Below the pieces are notes generated by a model that ran no database searches, was not told the origin of the DNA, and worked only from the letters and a program-made list of their open reading frames with translations. A stretch of 64,000 bases of DNA from Auanema rhodensis. Taxonomy: Eukaryota > Nematoda > Chromadorea > Rhabditida > Rhabditidae. Of this stretch, positions 11,113 through 23,899 are shown piece by piece. The translations under genes and the position numbers were made by a program. The DNA is taken from the NCBI GenBank assembly GCA_964057225.1, contig OZ059894.1, positions 14,146,131 to 14,210,130 on the forward strand, given 5' to 3'. Every line of letters begins with the position of its first letter. The first letter of the stretch is position 1.

Positions 11113-13167
11113 ATGAAATTTTAAGTTTTTTTATTAGTCTGTTTATATGTACTCTGATACATGCGGAGAACATTTATGCATTGACGAGAAAGGCAATAGC
11201 AGCTAATCAAAGAAATGAGTGATGTTTAATGGACACACTCCAGTCGAATATTAATTGTGGAAATAAATATATGTGGCTGTTCATTTTGTGATACTTTGAC
11301 CATTTATGAATAATCTTGATAATTTCTCTTTTTCCAGTGACTCAGTTATGAATCAGAAACCGGAAAATGAAAGATATATCAAAGCTTCACAATAAGAATT
11401 ACTAATTCAAAAAAAAGGTTCTTGTTGTGAGTTTGACATTGCCGAACACTTGCACTACATAATAGTTTCAATAGTTCCAGAAAACGTTTTTAAATGTTCA
11501 GTAATATTCCCAAAAATCTTTGTTATTCTTCCATTTTACTATTAGTTTACATTCATCATTAACACAAGCTAGTAAGAATATCTTAATAAGTGTGGTTCTT
11601 GTAATTTTTCTATTTGTTTGAAAATTTTATTAATGGTGTTGGTCAACGCACGAATTTTATTCGAAATAAAATAAACGAAAAGCTCTACACAATCAGTCTA
11701 TGTCGTTGTTCTAATTCTTAACAGGTCCTCAGGGCAAATACCGTATTATTATAACTATATAACGAAGAAACGGTGTTGTGAAGAAATGAAGCATGTGCAC
11801 CAATCTCGTCAAGCGGCTTCTCTTTCATTAATGAACTGTCGTGGGTGTGCTCTCTATTTCTTCATTCTTCCCCATCTCCTTTTCTCATTCTCCCTCCCAC
11901 ATTCGGCCCTCTCATCCGATCTTTATGAACAGATAGAATGGACCTGCATGTGCCAGCTCATCTGTTCTGTTTGCTCATTTCGTATTGACACTTGCTGCTG
12001 CTTCTCCTTCTCCACCTGGTCCAGCCTACCCTTCAGCTACGGACAGTGCAGCTTCTGTTCTATCTCTCATCGTTTTGTACATTCTTCGTCTCACCTTCCC
12101 TCTTCTCTTTAACCTAATCTCTATTCCTCTGTATTTTTCTATTGCTGAACGTGACGAGACAGAGATAATTCAAATTCAAGCGAACGCTGCAGCATAGGCG
12201 ACTTGCTTCATCTAATAGCACCCACAAATTTCACATTGTACAGGAATTGGTCATCATAAATCGTGAGACTCTATTTGGCCTCGTCTAAGAAATTTCTTTT
12301 CTTCAGATAGCCACCAGATAAAATTTCAACTATATCCGTTGTGTCTTCGTACTTGCTTCATGTCATGCTCGTCTCGTGGAACCCATGAGCTTTGTATTGT
12401 ATTATTCTTAAACCTTTCTACCTACTTTCATAACTCTCTTTGTTGTTATTCTTTGCTCTTTTATCATATAATACTACTGTAAATTCAATTTTACTCTTTA
12501 TCTCCTTGAGAATATTTTGCGCGAAACACCTCATCCAGTAATTAGATGTTGTTCGTCATCTTTTAATATTCGTATACAATATTGCAAGCATTTGCTCATA
12601 GTAAACCAAGTTCTATCCAATTCAACTCAACTTTCCGCTTTTCTCATAATCATAAAAGTGTATCAACGATCATATTCTCTTTCTCTCTCATTATTCTTTG
12701 AAGGCACCTTATACGGTTCCAATTAGCCTAATCGTTTGTTTGCTTTCACCTTGCTAGTAATCATATTACGTCACACAACCAGCGACTGACCACACTATGG
12801 GATAAGGATTCATTTTCCATTCTCAATGTTGCCAACGGCGGTACGACTACTGAAAAAGAATATGATCATACTATATATTGAAATACTAAATGAGAGCGTA
12901 TAAAGAAGAGAACACTTAAGAACGTTTGAAGGGAAACTGGAGTAGTTCCGACTTCGTGGGAGGGTATATTCCTTTCCAGAGAATATCCTGCTCTTCAGCC
13001 GCTTTCTGCCACAACGTTCAGTGAATATAAATCTTCAGAGTTGACACTCAGTGCAATATTTCATTGAATAAATTTTGCCGTTTTTTGGTTCATTTGTCAA
13101 ACAATGAAAAAGATCAAAATCCCTACAATCAAAAAGCGGCAAGAATGTTGCGGATGGTTTATTTACC

Positions 13168-13278
13168 ATGAAGTTAATGCCGTCATCTGAGGAACACCCA
13201 CACGGACAGTCCTCTTGTTCAGAATACCTCACATACTATCGGACTTTCATTTTTCTCGCTCTCTTGATTTATCTGGTA
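13168..13278 (+). other. Candidate upstream exon with a hydrophobic segment
   Basis: An ATG-started frame encodes about 37 residues, including the hydrophobic run FIFLALLIYL, and ends at a consensus donor CTG|GTAAGC. Joined to the acceptor at 14694 it would stop after six more codons, just before the HtrL gene's ATG. It is either a leader exon with an upstream ORF, a short peptide gene, or chance. Confidence 0.25.
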
Positions 13279-13402
13279 AGCTTGGTTTATTCCTCAGTCT
13301 TTTTCCCTTGCGCTTTTTCAAATTTGAAATCTGAGGAATCTTCTATTTATTCAGATTATTGAACTATATATAATATGACAGAGACCTATACTAGTATATA
13401 GA

Positions 13403-13405
<3 letters not shown>

Positions 13406-13437
<32 letters not shown>
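13406..13437 (+). repeat. CT microsatellite
   Basis: An uninterrupted run of about 16 CT units lies in the 5' flank of the HtrL/YibB gene. Confidence 0.95.
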
Positions 13438-13440
<3 letters not shown>

Positions 13441-14717
13441 ATTCTCTCTCGCAGTCCTTCTCTGCATCATCATATAGTAAGAACAAATTATTAAAATACT
13501 AACTGTAAACGTTGTGTTACATCTAGTGTCATTTAAGCTTTAACTCAACTATCTTTGATACTTGTTAAGTAGACTTACTCAAATCAAACAACATCTAAGT
13601 TTCATTCAAGTTTACACGAACTTTGTTAAGACAACAAAAAAAATAAAGACAATTTTGCTCGTGATTGCTTATTTTTCGAACTCTGGCAGTCTTGTACTTT
13701 CTTAAAATCAACAACTTTTGTAGTTTATTTAGTAAAAGTTCTAATGCGAAGATGTATATAATATCTAAGTAGTAATACGTTTTTTGATATAATTGCTTTT
13801 ATCCACTTTGGATACAAAGAACAGAATTTCTTCTAATACATCAGAAAACATCCATCATATTTACCGAAACTGTTCGAATGTTTTTCGATTATCGTCCCAG
13901 TAATTATTAATAATGAAAGTAATTATTAAACCTACTCTTATTTTATTATCATTTAAAGAAGGTTTAAAATATATTTTATATCAAACAACAACAGCTCTTT
14001 GATGTAGCATTTTGGCCTTGATAGCCAATTGAAATTTCTCCTATATTGTTCTTCACGGCTGTTTGCCATGGATGGACCCAGATCTTAATACATTCCCTTT
14101 CAATAAATCATTTCAGAAGGTAATCTTATCAAATCAAGCTCGTCATTTTCTTCTTTTTCTTAAATTTGAAACGTTCCACCGTTCCATGAAGAACACACGA
14201 CGTCATCAATGAACATTCACGATAAAAGCTCTTCTTGCAACTCTCTCTCACCTTTAAAATATTTTTTAATATTTACTAAAGATATGTCGCAATTAATCTT
14301 TATAGCTATATCAAAAAATATTTATAAAAATGTTTAAAGCCTTTGTTTTATTTTTAAAAAAAACTTGATATCTCTTCATTTCAAACAGTATTTTTTTTGT
14401 TTTTACCATTTCTTTCAATTAAAAAATTCTAATCGACCCAAAAATCTGAAACGAGATTGCACGTCTGATTTTTGAAACCATAATAACACAATCAGCTGGT
14501 TCCACCATTTCTCATCATCCTCTCTTTCAGTCAACCCCCTCCCCCCCCACTGTTATCGTCGGATACAATTATCCATTAGCAGATTGAATGATACCCTTTT
14601 ATCATAAATGATAAAATTAGATCAATATAAATGTTTTTCTTCTTAATAATTTTTAAATAACTAATATTCATTTCATTTTATCATTATATTTCAGATGTCT
14701 GATAGGGACGTCTAACT

Positions 14718-17326
14718 ATGAGAAACGTGAATATTTGTCTCATAGCTCTTGCTTCACTACTATTTCTACTAATTAACTTATATGGACTTTTAGAAATTTT
14801 AAGATATTTTAAACTTAAGCAGTTAAGAGATTTGAAAGATCGCTTAAAAGGTATTAAGTTATCTTATGTTTATCTAATTATAAAAGTTTTTTTCTTCAGA
14901 AAATCGTATACGCGGCGAGAATCCAAATTGGCATACTTTATATACTAGCACATCTCAATATGATTTAGATGATCATGATTATACAACGAAAAAACATAAT
15001 ATTATATCAAAAATTCATTTTTTATCTACAATATCACCGAAAGTAATTACTTCTACGGTTCCTTCTACTACTATTAGTGATATTACTAGTACTACTACTG
15101 AAATAGAAGAAACAACAACAACTCGCATACATGTAACAACACATGTATGTTATTTTACATTTTTAATTTAGTGAAAGATTTGAACGGTTCAATCTACAAC
15201 CCTCATGTTTTAGAAAATTATTCCACAAACAATAACTTCACATACTGTTCCTTCAACAATTCGGGTTACAACAAAGAAACATGATTTTGTTAGTTCTTCT
15301 ATTCTTCATATTTGAAATTTCTAAGAAAAACATTTATCATAATTCTATAATCTTCTAGATTCCTGAAGTTACTACTCCACGCATAATAGTTACTACTAAG
15401 CCCGACTGGTTTGAAGACAGTCGCCAGATTGAGGAACGGAGACGTCAGAACGCAGAGCGTCGCCGTCAGCAGTACCTACAAGAAGAACAGAACCGTCGTC
15501 TGAAAGAAGAAGAGGAAAAAAAAAGGATCGAGCAAGACATCGAAGAGAGAAAAAGAAAGGAAGAAGCGGAAAGAGAGAAAATTCGTTGGCTGGGAGAAGA
15601 GCGACGTCGAAAAGAACACAAAGAAAAGATGGAAGCTCGTAGACTTAAAGCACTGGAGGAACAAAAACAGCAAATGATACTGCAGCAGGCTCGTGAAAGA
15701 GCTGAACTAGAAGCTAAACGACGATCTGAAGAGGAAAAACAGATTCTAGCGGAAGTTCAGAAAAAAGAACGTGAACGTTTGGAAGCTGAGGAGAAGAAGG
15801 AACTGCTCAAGAAGCAACATTACGAGAAGGAGCAAAGACGCTTGGCAGAACTTCAACATCTGGAAAGAGAAAAACTTCGTGAAGAACTTCATGCTATAGC
15901 AAAATTACGAGAACAACAAAAAGAAGAAGCAGAAGAAGGTAAAACCATACAGATGAGCCTAGAAGAAGATTACGACGATCAAGAGGATGAGGACTTCAAA
16001 AAAACCGTAAAAACTACGACTGAGCCTCAATCTTTACAAGAAAATCAAGAAACTTCTGTTAGTGCTAGCCAAGAGCCTTATCATATTGAGGGAGATTGGT
16101 CGGTTGGAAGACATCGTCATACTTCAACTTCATCACCAGTTGATGACCTTGTAGAAACACCAGAACCACCTAGAAAGTTAGATTATATTCTCATTTAATA
16201 TCTAATTTTGAATAATTTAGTGATGAAATTACAATCGTCACAGCTCTACTAGACATTGGACGAGGAGACTGGTTTCATTATCAACGACCACTCGAGAAAT
16301 ATCACGAATTCATGGAAAACCTGCTCAGTCTACAAAATAATATGGTGCTTTGAACTCTCAATTAGATTATATAACCTTTTCTTATTCCAGGTCATATTCA
16401 CAGATCATTCAAGTTATGATTTCATCCACAAATATCGTAAAAATCTAGGTTTAATGCCGATGACCCGAGTATGCGATAAAGCCTTATATCTTAACTCTTG
16501 TAAATTTTTTTTCAGATCCATTTAGTCAACATAGATGATCTTCCATTGTCTAGACATTTGCCTTATGCTCAAAAAATTATTGAAGACGAAATGAATAATG
16601 ATGAGTTATACTTACATGATCCAGATATGAAAAATCATCCTGAGGCAAAATCTGCAGAATATGACATTGTCGTCAATTCAAAAACATATTTTCTTTACAA
16701 CACTACGGTACATAAAACAAATTTATGTTGCTTTTCTAATTTTTTAAATTTAGCTTGAAGATCCATTCCAAACCGATTTCTTTGTTTGGATCGATGCCGG
16801 TTATGGTCATGGGAATCAAAATGTTTATCCTTATGATAACTTCTGGAAACCAACCTTCCCTAGAAATAAAATATCAATGATCAAAGTAACCTTAGTTTTT
16901 TTGAACGGCTAGCACGAATTGAAACATTTCAGTTAACCCCAGAGCATGATTCCATCAAGAATTATAAGATTGATAACCTTTATCGCCGAAACTGGTCTGT
17001 TGTTTCTGGTGGATTTATAGCTGGAGACAAAAGGTTAGTCGAAACTATTTTATTCCAAACTTTGATACAAATATCAATTTAGAAGCATTGGACAACTTTA
17101 CACTGTTACTCATAACAAATTTATACATTTGATATATCAGAACAAAGTTGACGATGATCAGGTTTGATACTCTAAAACAAAAACCTAATGCATCCATCCG
17201 CTTTAGACAGTTATGGTTTTGGCTATCAACTCTTATCCTCATCTATTCGATATCAAACAAGGTGATTGGTTCGACGCATTCCGGCTTTATTCAGACCCAG
17301 CAACACCTTTCGGACAAAAGTTCTAA
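14718..17326 (+). CDS. Type II membrane protein with coiled-coil stalk and HtrL/YibB domain
   Basis: Eleven exons (14718-14850, 14900-15144, 15214-15288, 15359-16176, 16221-16344, 16391-16468, 16516-16707, 16754-16885, 16933-17033, 17083-17161, 17207-17326) total 2097 nt, giving 698 aa. Residues about 5-25 form a signal anchor (CLIALASLLFLLINLYGLL). A Thr/Ser-rich linker follows (to about residue 170), likely O-glycosylated. Then about 200 residues are dense in Glu, Arg, Lys and Gln, a coiled coil or single alpha helix. The C-terminal about 275 residues (EITIVTALLDIGRG to the end) match the HtrL/YibB family, including FFVWIDAGYGHG. Bacterial members of that family sit in LPS gene regions and have no proven reaction; nematodes carry several copies. 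I infer a Golgi- or ER-lumen facing, glycosyltransferase-like role, unproven. Confidence 0.85.
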
Positions 17327-17662
17327 CAAGCAGAAAATTCTCAAAATAGATCATGTTGTCTTTCTCTTAGATATGATTCTGTGGTATACACACGTGTTTC
17401 ATTTATATTTTCATAATTATGTGATAGTTTGTTCGAAAAATCTAGTCACCATTACCAACTCAGTCCCTGTGTTTTAAAAAATAGGAAATGTTGACATTTT
17501 CTCATGAAAATAATTCTCGAAAGTGTTCCCAATATCTACTGTGATACTCATTTTTATATTAAATCTTCTTTTAACAATCTTCTGAAATATAACAAGGCCT
17601 ATGAATGGATCAAATTAAAAACAATGTACTAAATTATTTACTTTTCCGAGGAACTAATTCAC
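17327..17662. other. Convergent 3' flanks, no gene
   Basis: These 336 bp lie between the stop codons of the HtrL/YibB gene (+) and the RMD gene (-). Nothing beyond 3' UTR sequence is recognisable. Confidence 0.5.
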
Positions 17663-18783
17663 TTAAAGATCGTTTACATCATACTCTTCTGGTTTCAATC
17701 CCCAGCTAGCAAGGACATTCTTAGATAATGAACGAGCCTGGAAATAAAAAATTATTTTGATAACTGATAATAAAGTTGCCTTTCCGTCAGCAGAGTTCCT
17801 TGGGAGAGTTTCAATGGCTTGCTTAAGGGCCTTGATAGCATCATCCTTCTTTCCGCTAGCTTTAAGGGCAAGACCGTTATAATAGTGGTTGGCGGGAGAG
17901 AAATCACGCTAAGCAAGAACAAAGTTATAAATATAAGAGGAAATATGATAAGCATACCTTGAGTTCCTCAGCCTTGGCAAAATTCTCAATAGCCTTCTTA
18001 TGGTCCTTATTATTGTGGTGAGCAACACCTACAAATTAGAATATTATTTATACTAGCAAGTCATTCTCACCGAGAAGATGGAATGCGTATGGGTCAGTGC
18101 TATCAAGAGCAACGGCCTTTTCAAGGTGCTTTACGATGTCTTCACCATGGTCGGTTTTTTCGACGGTATCAAGGCGGGACAAAAGAATAGCAAACCTAAA
18201 AATAATTTGATATTGGAACTCTGTAAAACTTCAACCAATACCATTTATGGGCTCCAGCGGATCCCTTGGCGGGTTCAACAGCTAAAGCTTTCTTTACATG
18301 CTCCTTGGCCTAAATTTATTCTTTTAGTTCACGCAGATAGAAACCTTTTTTTACTTCGTGGAGAAGGTGAGCCTTCTCCTTTGCATCCTTAGTGAGGTCA
18401 GCCTTTTCAATAAGAATACGAGCGAATCTCCACTGGATTTCAGTATGATGCTCATCAGATACCCTTGAAGATGAAAAGAATCTTTAAGATTATTAAACAT
18501 TGATATATCTACTTGAAGAGAGCTTCCTCAGCCTCTTGTAAAACAGAAGGAGACTCGATGAAACCCTTCTTGCTGGTAGTCTTCAAAGCTTCCTCTAAAG
18601 ACTTGACGGCCAGTTGGTACCTAGAACAGAAAAAATACAAAAATACAAAAATATCGACACTTACCAGTCAGGCTTCTTAGAGAGTTCTTTGTCAGTAAGA
18701 GCTACAGCAGCAGCAGCTCCAATTTGAACTCCAGCAGCACCGGTAGCAACACGGCCAAGAACTGTAGCTGCCCGACGGAACAT
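17663..18783 (-). CDS. Regulator of microtubule dynamics (RMD/RMDN) TPR protein
   Basis: Eight exons (18783-18665, 18620-18513, 18463-18355, 18309-18242, 18195-18071, 18028-17958, 17908-17780, 17737-17663) total 804 nt, giving 267 aa. The N terminus is Ala/Val-rich and hydrophobic (VATGAAGVQIGAAAAVAL), possibly a membrane anchor. The rest is helical TPR sequence typical of RMDN proteins: IQWRFARIL, GAHKWFAILLSRLD, KHLEKAVALDSTDPYAFHLL and NHYYNGLALKASGKKDDAI. C. elegans RMD-1 associates with microtubules and affects chromosome segregation; vertebrate RMDN3 tethers ER to mitochondria. I cannot say which worm paralogue this is. Intron 7 (17738-17779) begins with GC. The ATG lies 2 nt after a TTTCAG acceptor. 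Confidence 0.88.
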
Positions 18784-19123
18784 ACCTGAAACAATTCCCA
18801 AAGTTCATAGAACGTCAGATTTAAGAATATTAATGATATAGAAGAAGCCCTTATTAATTATAAATTTTATTCAATTCATATTTAATTTTTTAAATTAATA
18901 AAAAAGAAAAACTGCCCAAAAACAAAATAAGGAAAAATTGTATTAATAGACAAGAAGATCGTACCGCCCATTTGTTAAAGGGCGTATTAGTAATAATTAG
19001 GTCTTACACCGATTTTTCATACTTGAATATATGCCAAATTTTGAAGCACTTTATTTATTCATTTTAAAATAGCTTATTTTAATTTTTATTGTTTTTATGA
19101 AAATATAAATTTACATAATTAGG
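18784..19123. promoter_or_regulatory. Divergent RMD/SF3B2 intergenic promoter region
   Basis: These 340 bp separate the head-to-head starts of the RMD gene (-) and SF3B2 (+). The region is AT-rich; no specific factor site was identified. An ATTAG acceptor lies 1 nt before the SF3B2 ATG. Confidence 0.45.
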
Positions 19124-21528
19124 ATGACCGAAAGGGACGATGGGTTCAGTTCTGACGAGGATGGGAAACATCTCACCAAAAAACAGCTTCAGGTTAGATT
19201 TAGTTAAGTTTATTGTCAGTACGTTCTGATTTCTAGGAAATTGAGAGAAGGCGCCTGAAGAATAAAAAAAAGAAGCAATCAAAAAAAAATAAGTCAGATG
19301 TTGAACAGAAGGAGTCGGGAATTGATTCTCAACCTGATGAAAAAAATGAAAAAGAGGAAAAGCCTGTAATTATGGGTGATATGGATGTTGATATGGAAGA
19401 CTCGAAAAATAATGATGAATCCAAAATGGATATAGAAGATTTAGTAAAGGCTAACATGGAGGAGGTTAGTTACATGATTAAGAAATTCTTTATTTCAAAA
19501 AGTTTTTTTCAGGAAGAACTCTCCGTTGAGATAGAATATGTTGGCGAGTCTCCACAACTCGATGAAGAAGATCCCAATTTCCAATATTTCGCAAGTGTGT
19601 TTAATTCATTCACGGTTTGTATATTTTCAGTTTAATGTTACTTTTCCCTTTGAAGGTTGATAGCGTGGATGAGAAGAAAGAAAATATTCATCGTTTTTCC
19701 AAAATAGATGATTCACAGAGACCTACATTGGATAAAATTTTAGCTGAAGAATTCACTGTTTGTTGATATCATTTATTTCATTTTTTTAATTGAGAATTTT
19801 AGGAAAAAAATGATGAAACAGATCTGCAGAAAATGTCTAGAAGAAAATTAAGACTTGCTATGCAGCCTAGTGTTGCTAAGCTCAAGGAATCTACTACAAG
19901 GCCTGATGTAGTTGAATGGGCTGATGTAACTTCTAGGGATCCGTTTCTATTAGTTCACTTAAAATCTATCCGTAATACTGTTCCTGTTCCTCGTCATTGG
20001 AATTCCAAAAGAAAGTAAGTTAGCAGAAATTAATGCACATTGAATTATTTTATCTAAGATATCTTGCTGGTAAAAGAGGATTTGAAAGACCGCCATTCCA
20101 ACTTCCTGATTTTATTAGAAGAACTGGTATTCAAGAAATGAGAGAGTCGCTTTGGGAAAAGGTTCTTTATTTGAATGTTTCTTATTGAGCTTATCTGTTT
20201 AGGAAGACCATCAAAGCTTAAAATCTAAAATGAGGGAACGTGCTCGTCCAAAACTTGGTAAAATTAACATAGATTACCAGAAGCTTCATGATGCTTTCTT
20301 CAAATGGCAAACCAAGCCACTTATGACTGGAATGGGAGAACTCTACTATGAAGGAAAAGTGAGTACAACCTTTTTTCTATTCACAAAAGTATATTTTTTA
20401 GGAAATTGAAGGAATCATGAAAGACAAGAAGCCTGGCCATTTATCCGATGAACTCCGTATAGCTTTGGGTATGCCAGTTGGTCCTAACTCTCATAAATTC
20501 CCTCCTCCCTGGTTGATCGCCATGCAAAGATACGGTCCTCCTCCTAGTTATCCTAATCTGAAGATTCCTGGATTAAATGCTCCAATCCCCGATGGATGTG
20601 CGTTCGGTTACCATGCCGGAGGTTGGGGTAAACCACCAGTCGATGACTATGGTAAACCTCTATATGGTGACGTATTCGGAGTCGAAGTAAATTTGCTTTA
20701 CATGCTTTTTTTTAAAGTTACAAATATTTAGCCTCAATCTCAATTAGAAGCTGAAGATGAATCACGCATCGAACGAAGACATTGGGGTGAAGTCGGTTCC
20801 GATGAAGATTCGGATGTTGAGAGTGAACCTGAAGAGGATGAAGAAGATGAGCCAACTAAAGGTTGATTATTTACTCTGATTTGTTAAATATTGTTTTTTT
20901 AAGTTGATGGTATTGCTACTCCAATAACTGAAACTGGTCTCGTTACCCCTAGTGGAATTAGTACTACAGTTACTGGTCTAGAAACACCGGAATCCATAGA
21001 ACTCAGAAAAGAAAAGAGAGATGAAGGGTTGGAAATATTTGAATAAACAAATGTGTAAAAGGATAATTATAGATTGGGAGGCGTCGACACTCCTGCTGCA
21101 GCTTATCATGTCATTCCTGAGAAAAAGGTTGACAGAGTTGGCAGTCAAATGATGGGATCTACTCACGTTTATGATTTCACGGTTAGTGTTTCGCTAAAGT
21201 TTCATATACCTACTATTATTCTCAGAACAAGAAGGCCATGAATGAAAGTGGAATAGTTGTAGCTTTGGACCCTGACGCTATGGACTTAGATCAAGGTATT
21301 CTACAAGAAAAGTATGAGGAACAATTACGTAAACAAACGCGTCCTGATGACCAGGAAGATCTCACTGATATGGTTGCTGAACATACAGCTAAACAAAATG
21401 TAAGTGTTCTTAATTTTTTTTAAACAATTACTGAACTATTTCAGAGAAAAAGAAAAGCTCAAGAACAGAAAAAACAAACTTCCAAAACTCAAGAATCTGG
21501 TAAAAAACATAAAGATTTCAAGTTCTAA
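19124..21528 (+). CDS. SF3B2: Splicing factor 3B subunit 2 (SAP145)
   Basis: Thirteen exons (19124-19192, 19237-19464, 19513-19614, 19656-19757, 19803-20014, 20059-20161, 20203-20358, 20402-20686, 20732-20861, 20904-21027, 21073-21181, 21226-21399, 21445-21528) total 1878 nt, giving 625 aa. SF3B2 is part of the U2 snRNP SF3b complex, contacts pre-mRNA near the branch site and partners SF3B4. The N terminus is Lys/Glu-rich and shorter than the human one, with no SAP domain visible. The core is highly conserved: NTVPVPRHW, GFERPPFQLPDFIRRTGIQ, KLHDAFFKWQTKP, and the PSP domain LSDELRIALGMPVGPNSHK followed by AMQRYGPPPSYPNLKIPGLN. The C terminus ends DMVAEHTAKQN...KHKDFKF as in human SF3B2. ZPR1 starts 235 bp downstream on the same strand. 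Confidence 0.97.
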
Positions 21529-21763
21529 TTTATTTTGTAAATTCTTTTTTGTGTATTGTGTAAAAATCCTGCATTCTTAATTTTATATCTTCTTGTTATT
21601 TTTGCTGATCACTGGTTGTCTGTTGCTCTTATAATAAAATTTGCATCCGGTATTAATGCTATTCTTTTCACACTGTGGCTTTGTCAGGATAATACATTGC
21701 ATCTCATCTTATACTCATATTTGGTACTTAATAGATTATTTTTTCTAGTTCAAGCGCTACAGT
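21529..21763 (+). promoter_or_regulatory. SF3B2-ZPR1 intercistronic gap, possible operon spacer
   Basis: An AATAAA-type motif near 21632 and a TTTTCTAG acceptor ending at 21747, 16 nt before the ZPR1 ATG, give the order expected inside a nematode operon: polyadenylation, then trans-splicing. Confidence 0.45.
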
Positions 21764-23691
21764 ATGGCAGGAAATGCTGATGATGTAGATGTTAATAGAA
21801 ATATTCTTAATAATTAAAATGTCTTTAGATTTATCATTCCTTGTCTGCTGACGACTATGAAGCAACTCCCATGGAAGTAGAATCTTTATGTGTTAGTTGT
21901 GAAGAGAATGTTAGTTTTTAATGTTCCATAAATTATGTTTTTATTTGGTGTTAGGGTATCACTAAGTTGATGTGTGTTAGTATTCCTTACTACAAAGCCG
22001 TTATTCTGATGTCTTTTGAATGTCCACATTGTGGGTATCGTAATAATGAAATTCAAAGTGGAGAAGCTGTTCAAGTGAGAACTATTATATAGCTTTTAGA
22101 TTACAGCATTTTTTAAGGAACATGGAACTGAAATTGTTCTTAAAGTGCAAGAACCTGAAGATTTAAGACGGCAACTAGTCAAATCTGATGTTGCTTCTAT
22201 CGAAATACCTGAAATCGAGCTTGTCATTCCTCCACGCAGTCAACCCGCAGGTATTATCGTCATGTATTGGGAAAATTATTGTTAAATCTTCAGAAGTAAC
22301 TACGATCGAAAGTGTTATTCAACGTGTTCACGCCGGATTGTCTCAAGATCAAGCAAGACGTAAAGAGCTGGACCCTGAAAGTGCTGAAAAGATTGATGTA
22401 TTTCTGCAACGTTTGGAAAAATTGTTAGATCTGACAGAAAAGTGGACATTGGTGAGGATTCCTGTAACATAAAAAAATGAATTTATTTAAAAATGCTTTA
22501 GAAATTGCATGATCCAACTGGTAACTGTTTTATCCAGAATCCCGACCCAAGACATGTTGACCCACGTTGTATTGTGTCTCATTACCACCGTAATTTAGAT
22601 GAAAAAAAGCTTTTAGGTTTAGCTGATGATGATGAACAGTACGATTTTTCAAGATTTTAAGATATGAGTGAGCCTTTTCAGGGAAGAAGAGCAAGAACCT
22701 GCATCAGAATGGAAAACCCCTGATGATGCTACCCAAGAAGTTTTACATTTCAAAACTGATTGTCCTAATTGTGGGCGCCCAACCGAAGAACTTATGAAGC
22801 CAACAAGTGTGTTCAAGTGTTATAATATTTTTCATATATGTATGAGTTAGATATACCATTCTTCCAAATGGTCATCATTATGGCTTTGACTTGTGAGCAC
22901 TGTGGACATAAATCAACTGAAGTTAAAAGTGGAGGATCAATAAAAGAGGAAGGTTGCAGATTAGCTGTTACAATCAAGCAGGTATATTTACTTATTCGCT
23001 TACATATCGGAATTTTTTTTAAGGATGTTGATCTAGCTAGAGATGTTTTAAAATCTGATACTTGCAGTTTGAGTATACCTGAGCTAGATCTGGAAGTTTG
23101 TGCTTTGTAATTTCATGTTTGAACTAATTGTATTCAAGGTTGGCCCTGGTGCTTTGTGCGGTCGATTCACAACAATTGAGGGACTCCTTTCTGCCACAAG
23201 AGATCAGCTTTCATCGGTTTGATGCTTTTCAATGCTTTGATCAACATTAATTTTCTATAGCAATCGGCTTTCTTTATGGGTGACAGTGCCGACAATGAAG
23301 AGAGATCCAAAATTAATATCTTCTTAAATCAGTTTGACGAGGTATACATAAAACGTTTCTTGGCTACAAATACTCATAAGTTATAGGTACTTAATTTAAA
23401 AAAAGAAATAACTGTAGTTCTAGATGACCCTGCTGGAAATAGTTACATCCAGGTAGAAAATCAAGCTCAAACTCAAGCTGAAATTGTTTTTCAGAGTTTA
23501 ACGGCTCCTCTTGAAGATCCTCGATTGCAAAAAGAATTTTATACTCGTAATTATGAACAAAATGAGGAATTGGGCTTAAACGATATGAAAGTATAGTTCT
23601 AATGTAGTAATGTTCTTAGCCACTCGTTTAGGTTGAAAACTATGGTGAATTAGAAGCTCTTGCAGAAGAAGACGAAGATGCAGATAACTAA
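21764..23691 (+). CDS. ZPR1: Zinc finger protein ZPR1
   Basis: About fourteen short exons encode close to 454 aa with the duplicated ZPR1 layout. The first C4 zinc finger is CVSCEEN...[18 protein letters not shown] (from about residue 30). The second is [10 protein letters not shown]...[15 protein letters not shown] (from about residue 246). Each is followed by its beta-rich domain; [10 protein letters not shown] is a conserved block of the second half. The C terminus is acidic and ends [16 protein letters not shown]1 binds eEF1A and, in vertebrates, growth-factor receptors and SMN complexes; recent work describes it as an eEF1A folding chaperone. All exon joins keep frame. The start was chosen because it follows a TTTCTAG acceptor and is the first ATG in frame. 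Confidence 0.95.
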
Positions 23692-23899
23692 GAGATGAGA
23701 AAATTTATTTGTTTTTTATTGTTGACAAATTTTGTTTTTTGTTATAAAGTTTTTAAAACATACACGTGCTTTAACAAAGAATGATATGCCTTGCATACCT
23801 GTAAGTAATAATATAAAATTCGTATAAAGTGGTTAGTATATCACAGAAATAAATATTGTCTAAGTTTAAGTAGCAGGCCCAAAAGTTAAAATTAACAGC

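Larger units (their letters stand above)
11113..14717. other. Long 5' flank of the HtrL/YibB gene
   Basis: This 3.6 kb region has pyrimidine-rich blocks (11800-12100), a CT microsatellite and a poly-C-containing block near 14535. Two points suggest 5' leader or promoter function for the downstream gene: an ORF with a strong CTG|GTAAGC donor at 13168-13278, and a TTTCAG acceptor at 14694, 23 nt before the start codon. I see no other gene. Confidence 0.4.

Noticed and set aside
11786-12197. Two overlapping Ser/Leu/Phe-rich open frames
   Set aside because: Pyrimidine-rich DNA explains the lack of stops. There is no conserved motif and no supporting splice structure.
15476-15673. Minus-strand Phe/Leu-rich frame
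   Set aside because: It is the antisense of the Glu/Lys-rich coiled coil of the HtrL/YibB gene.
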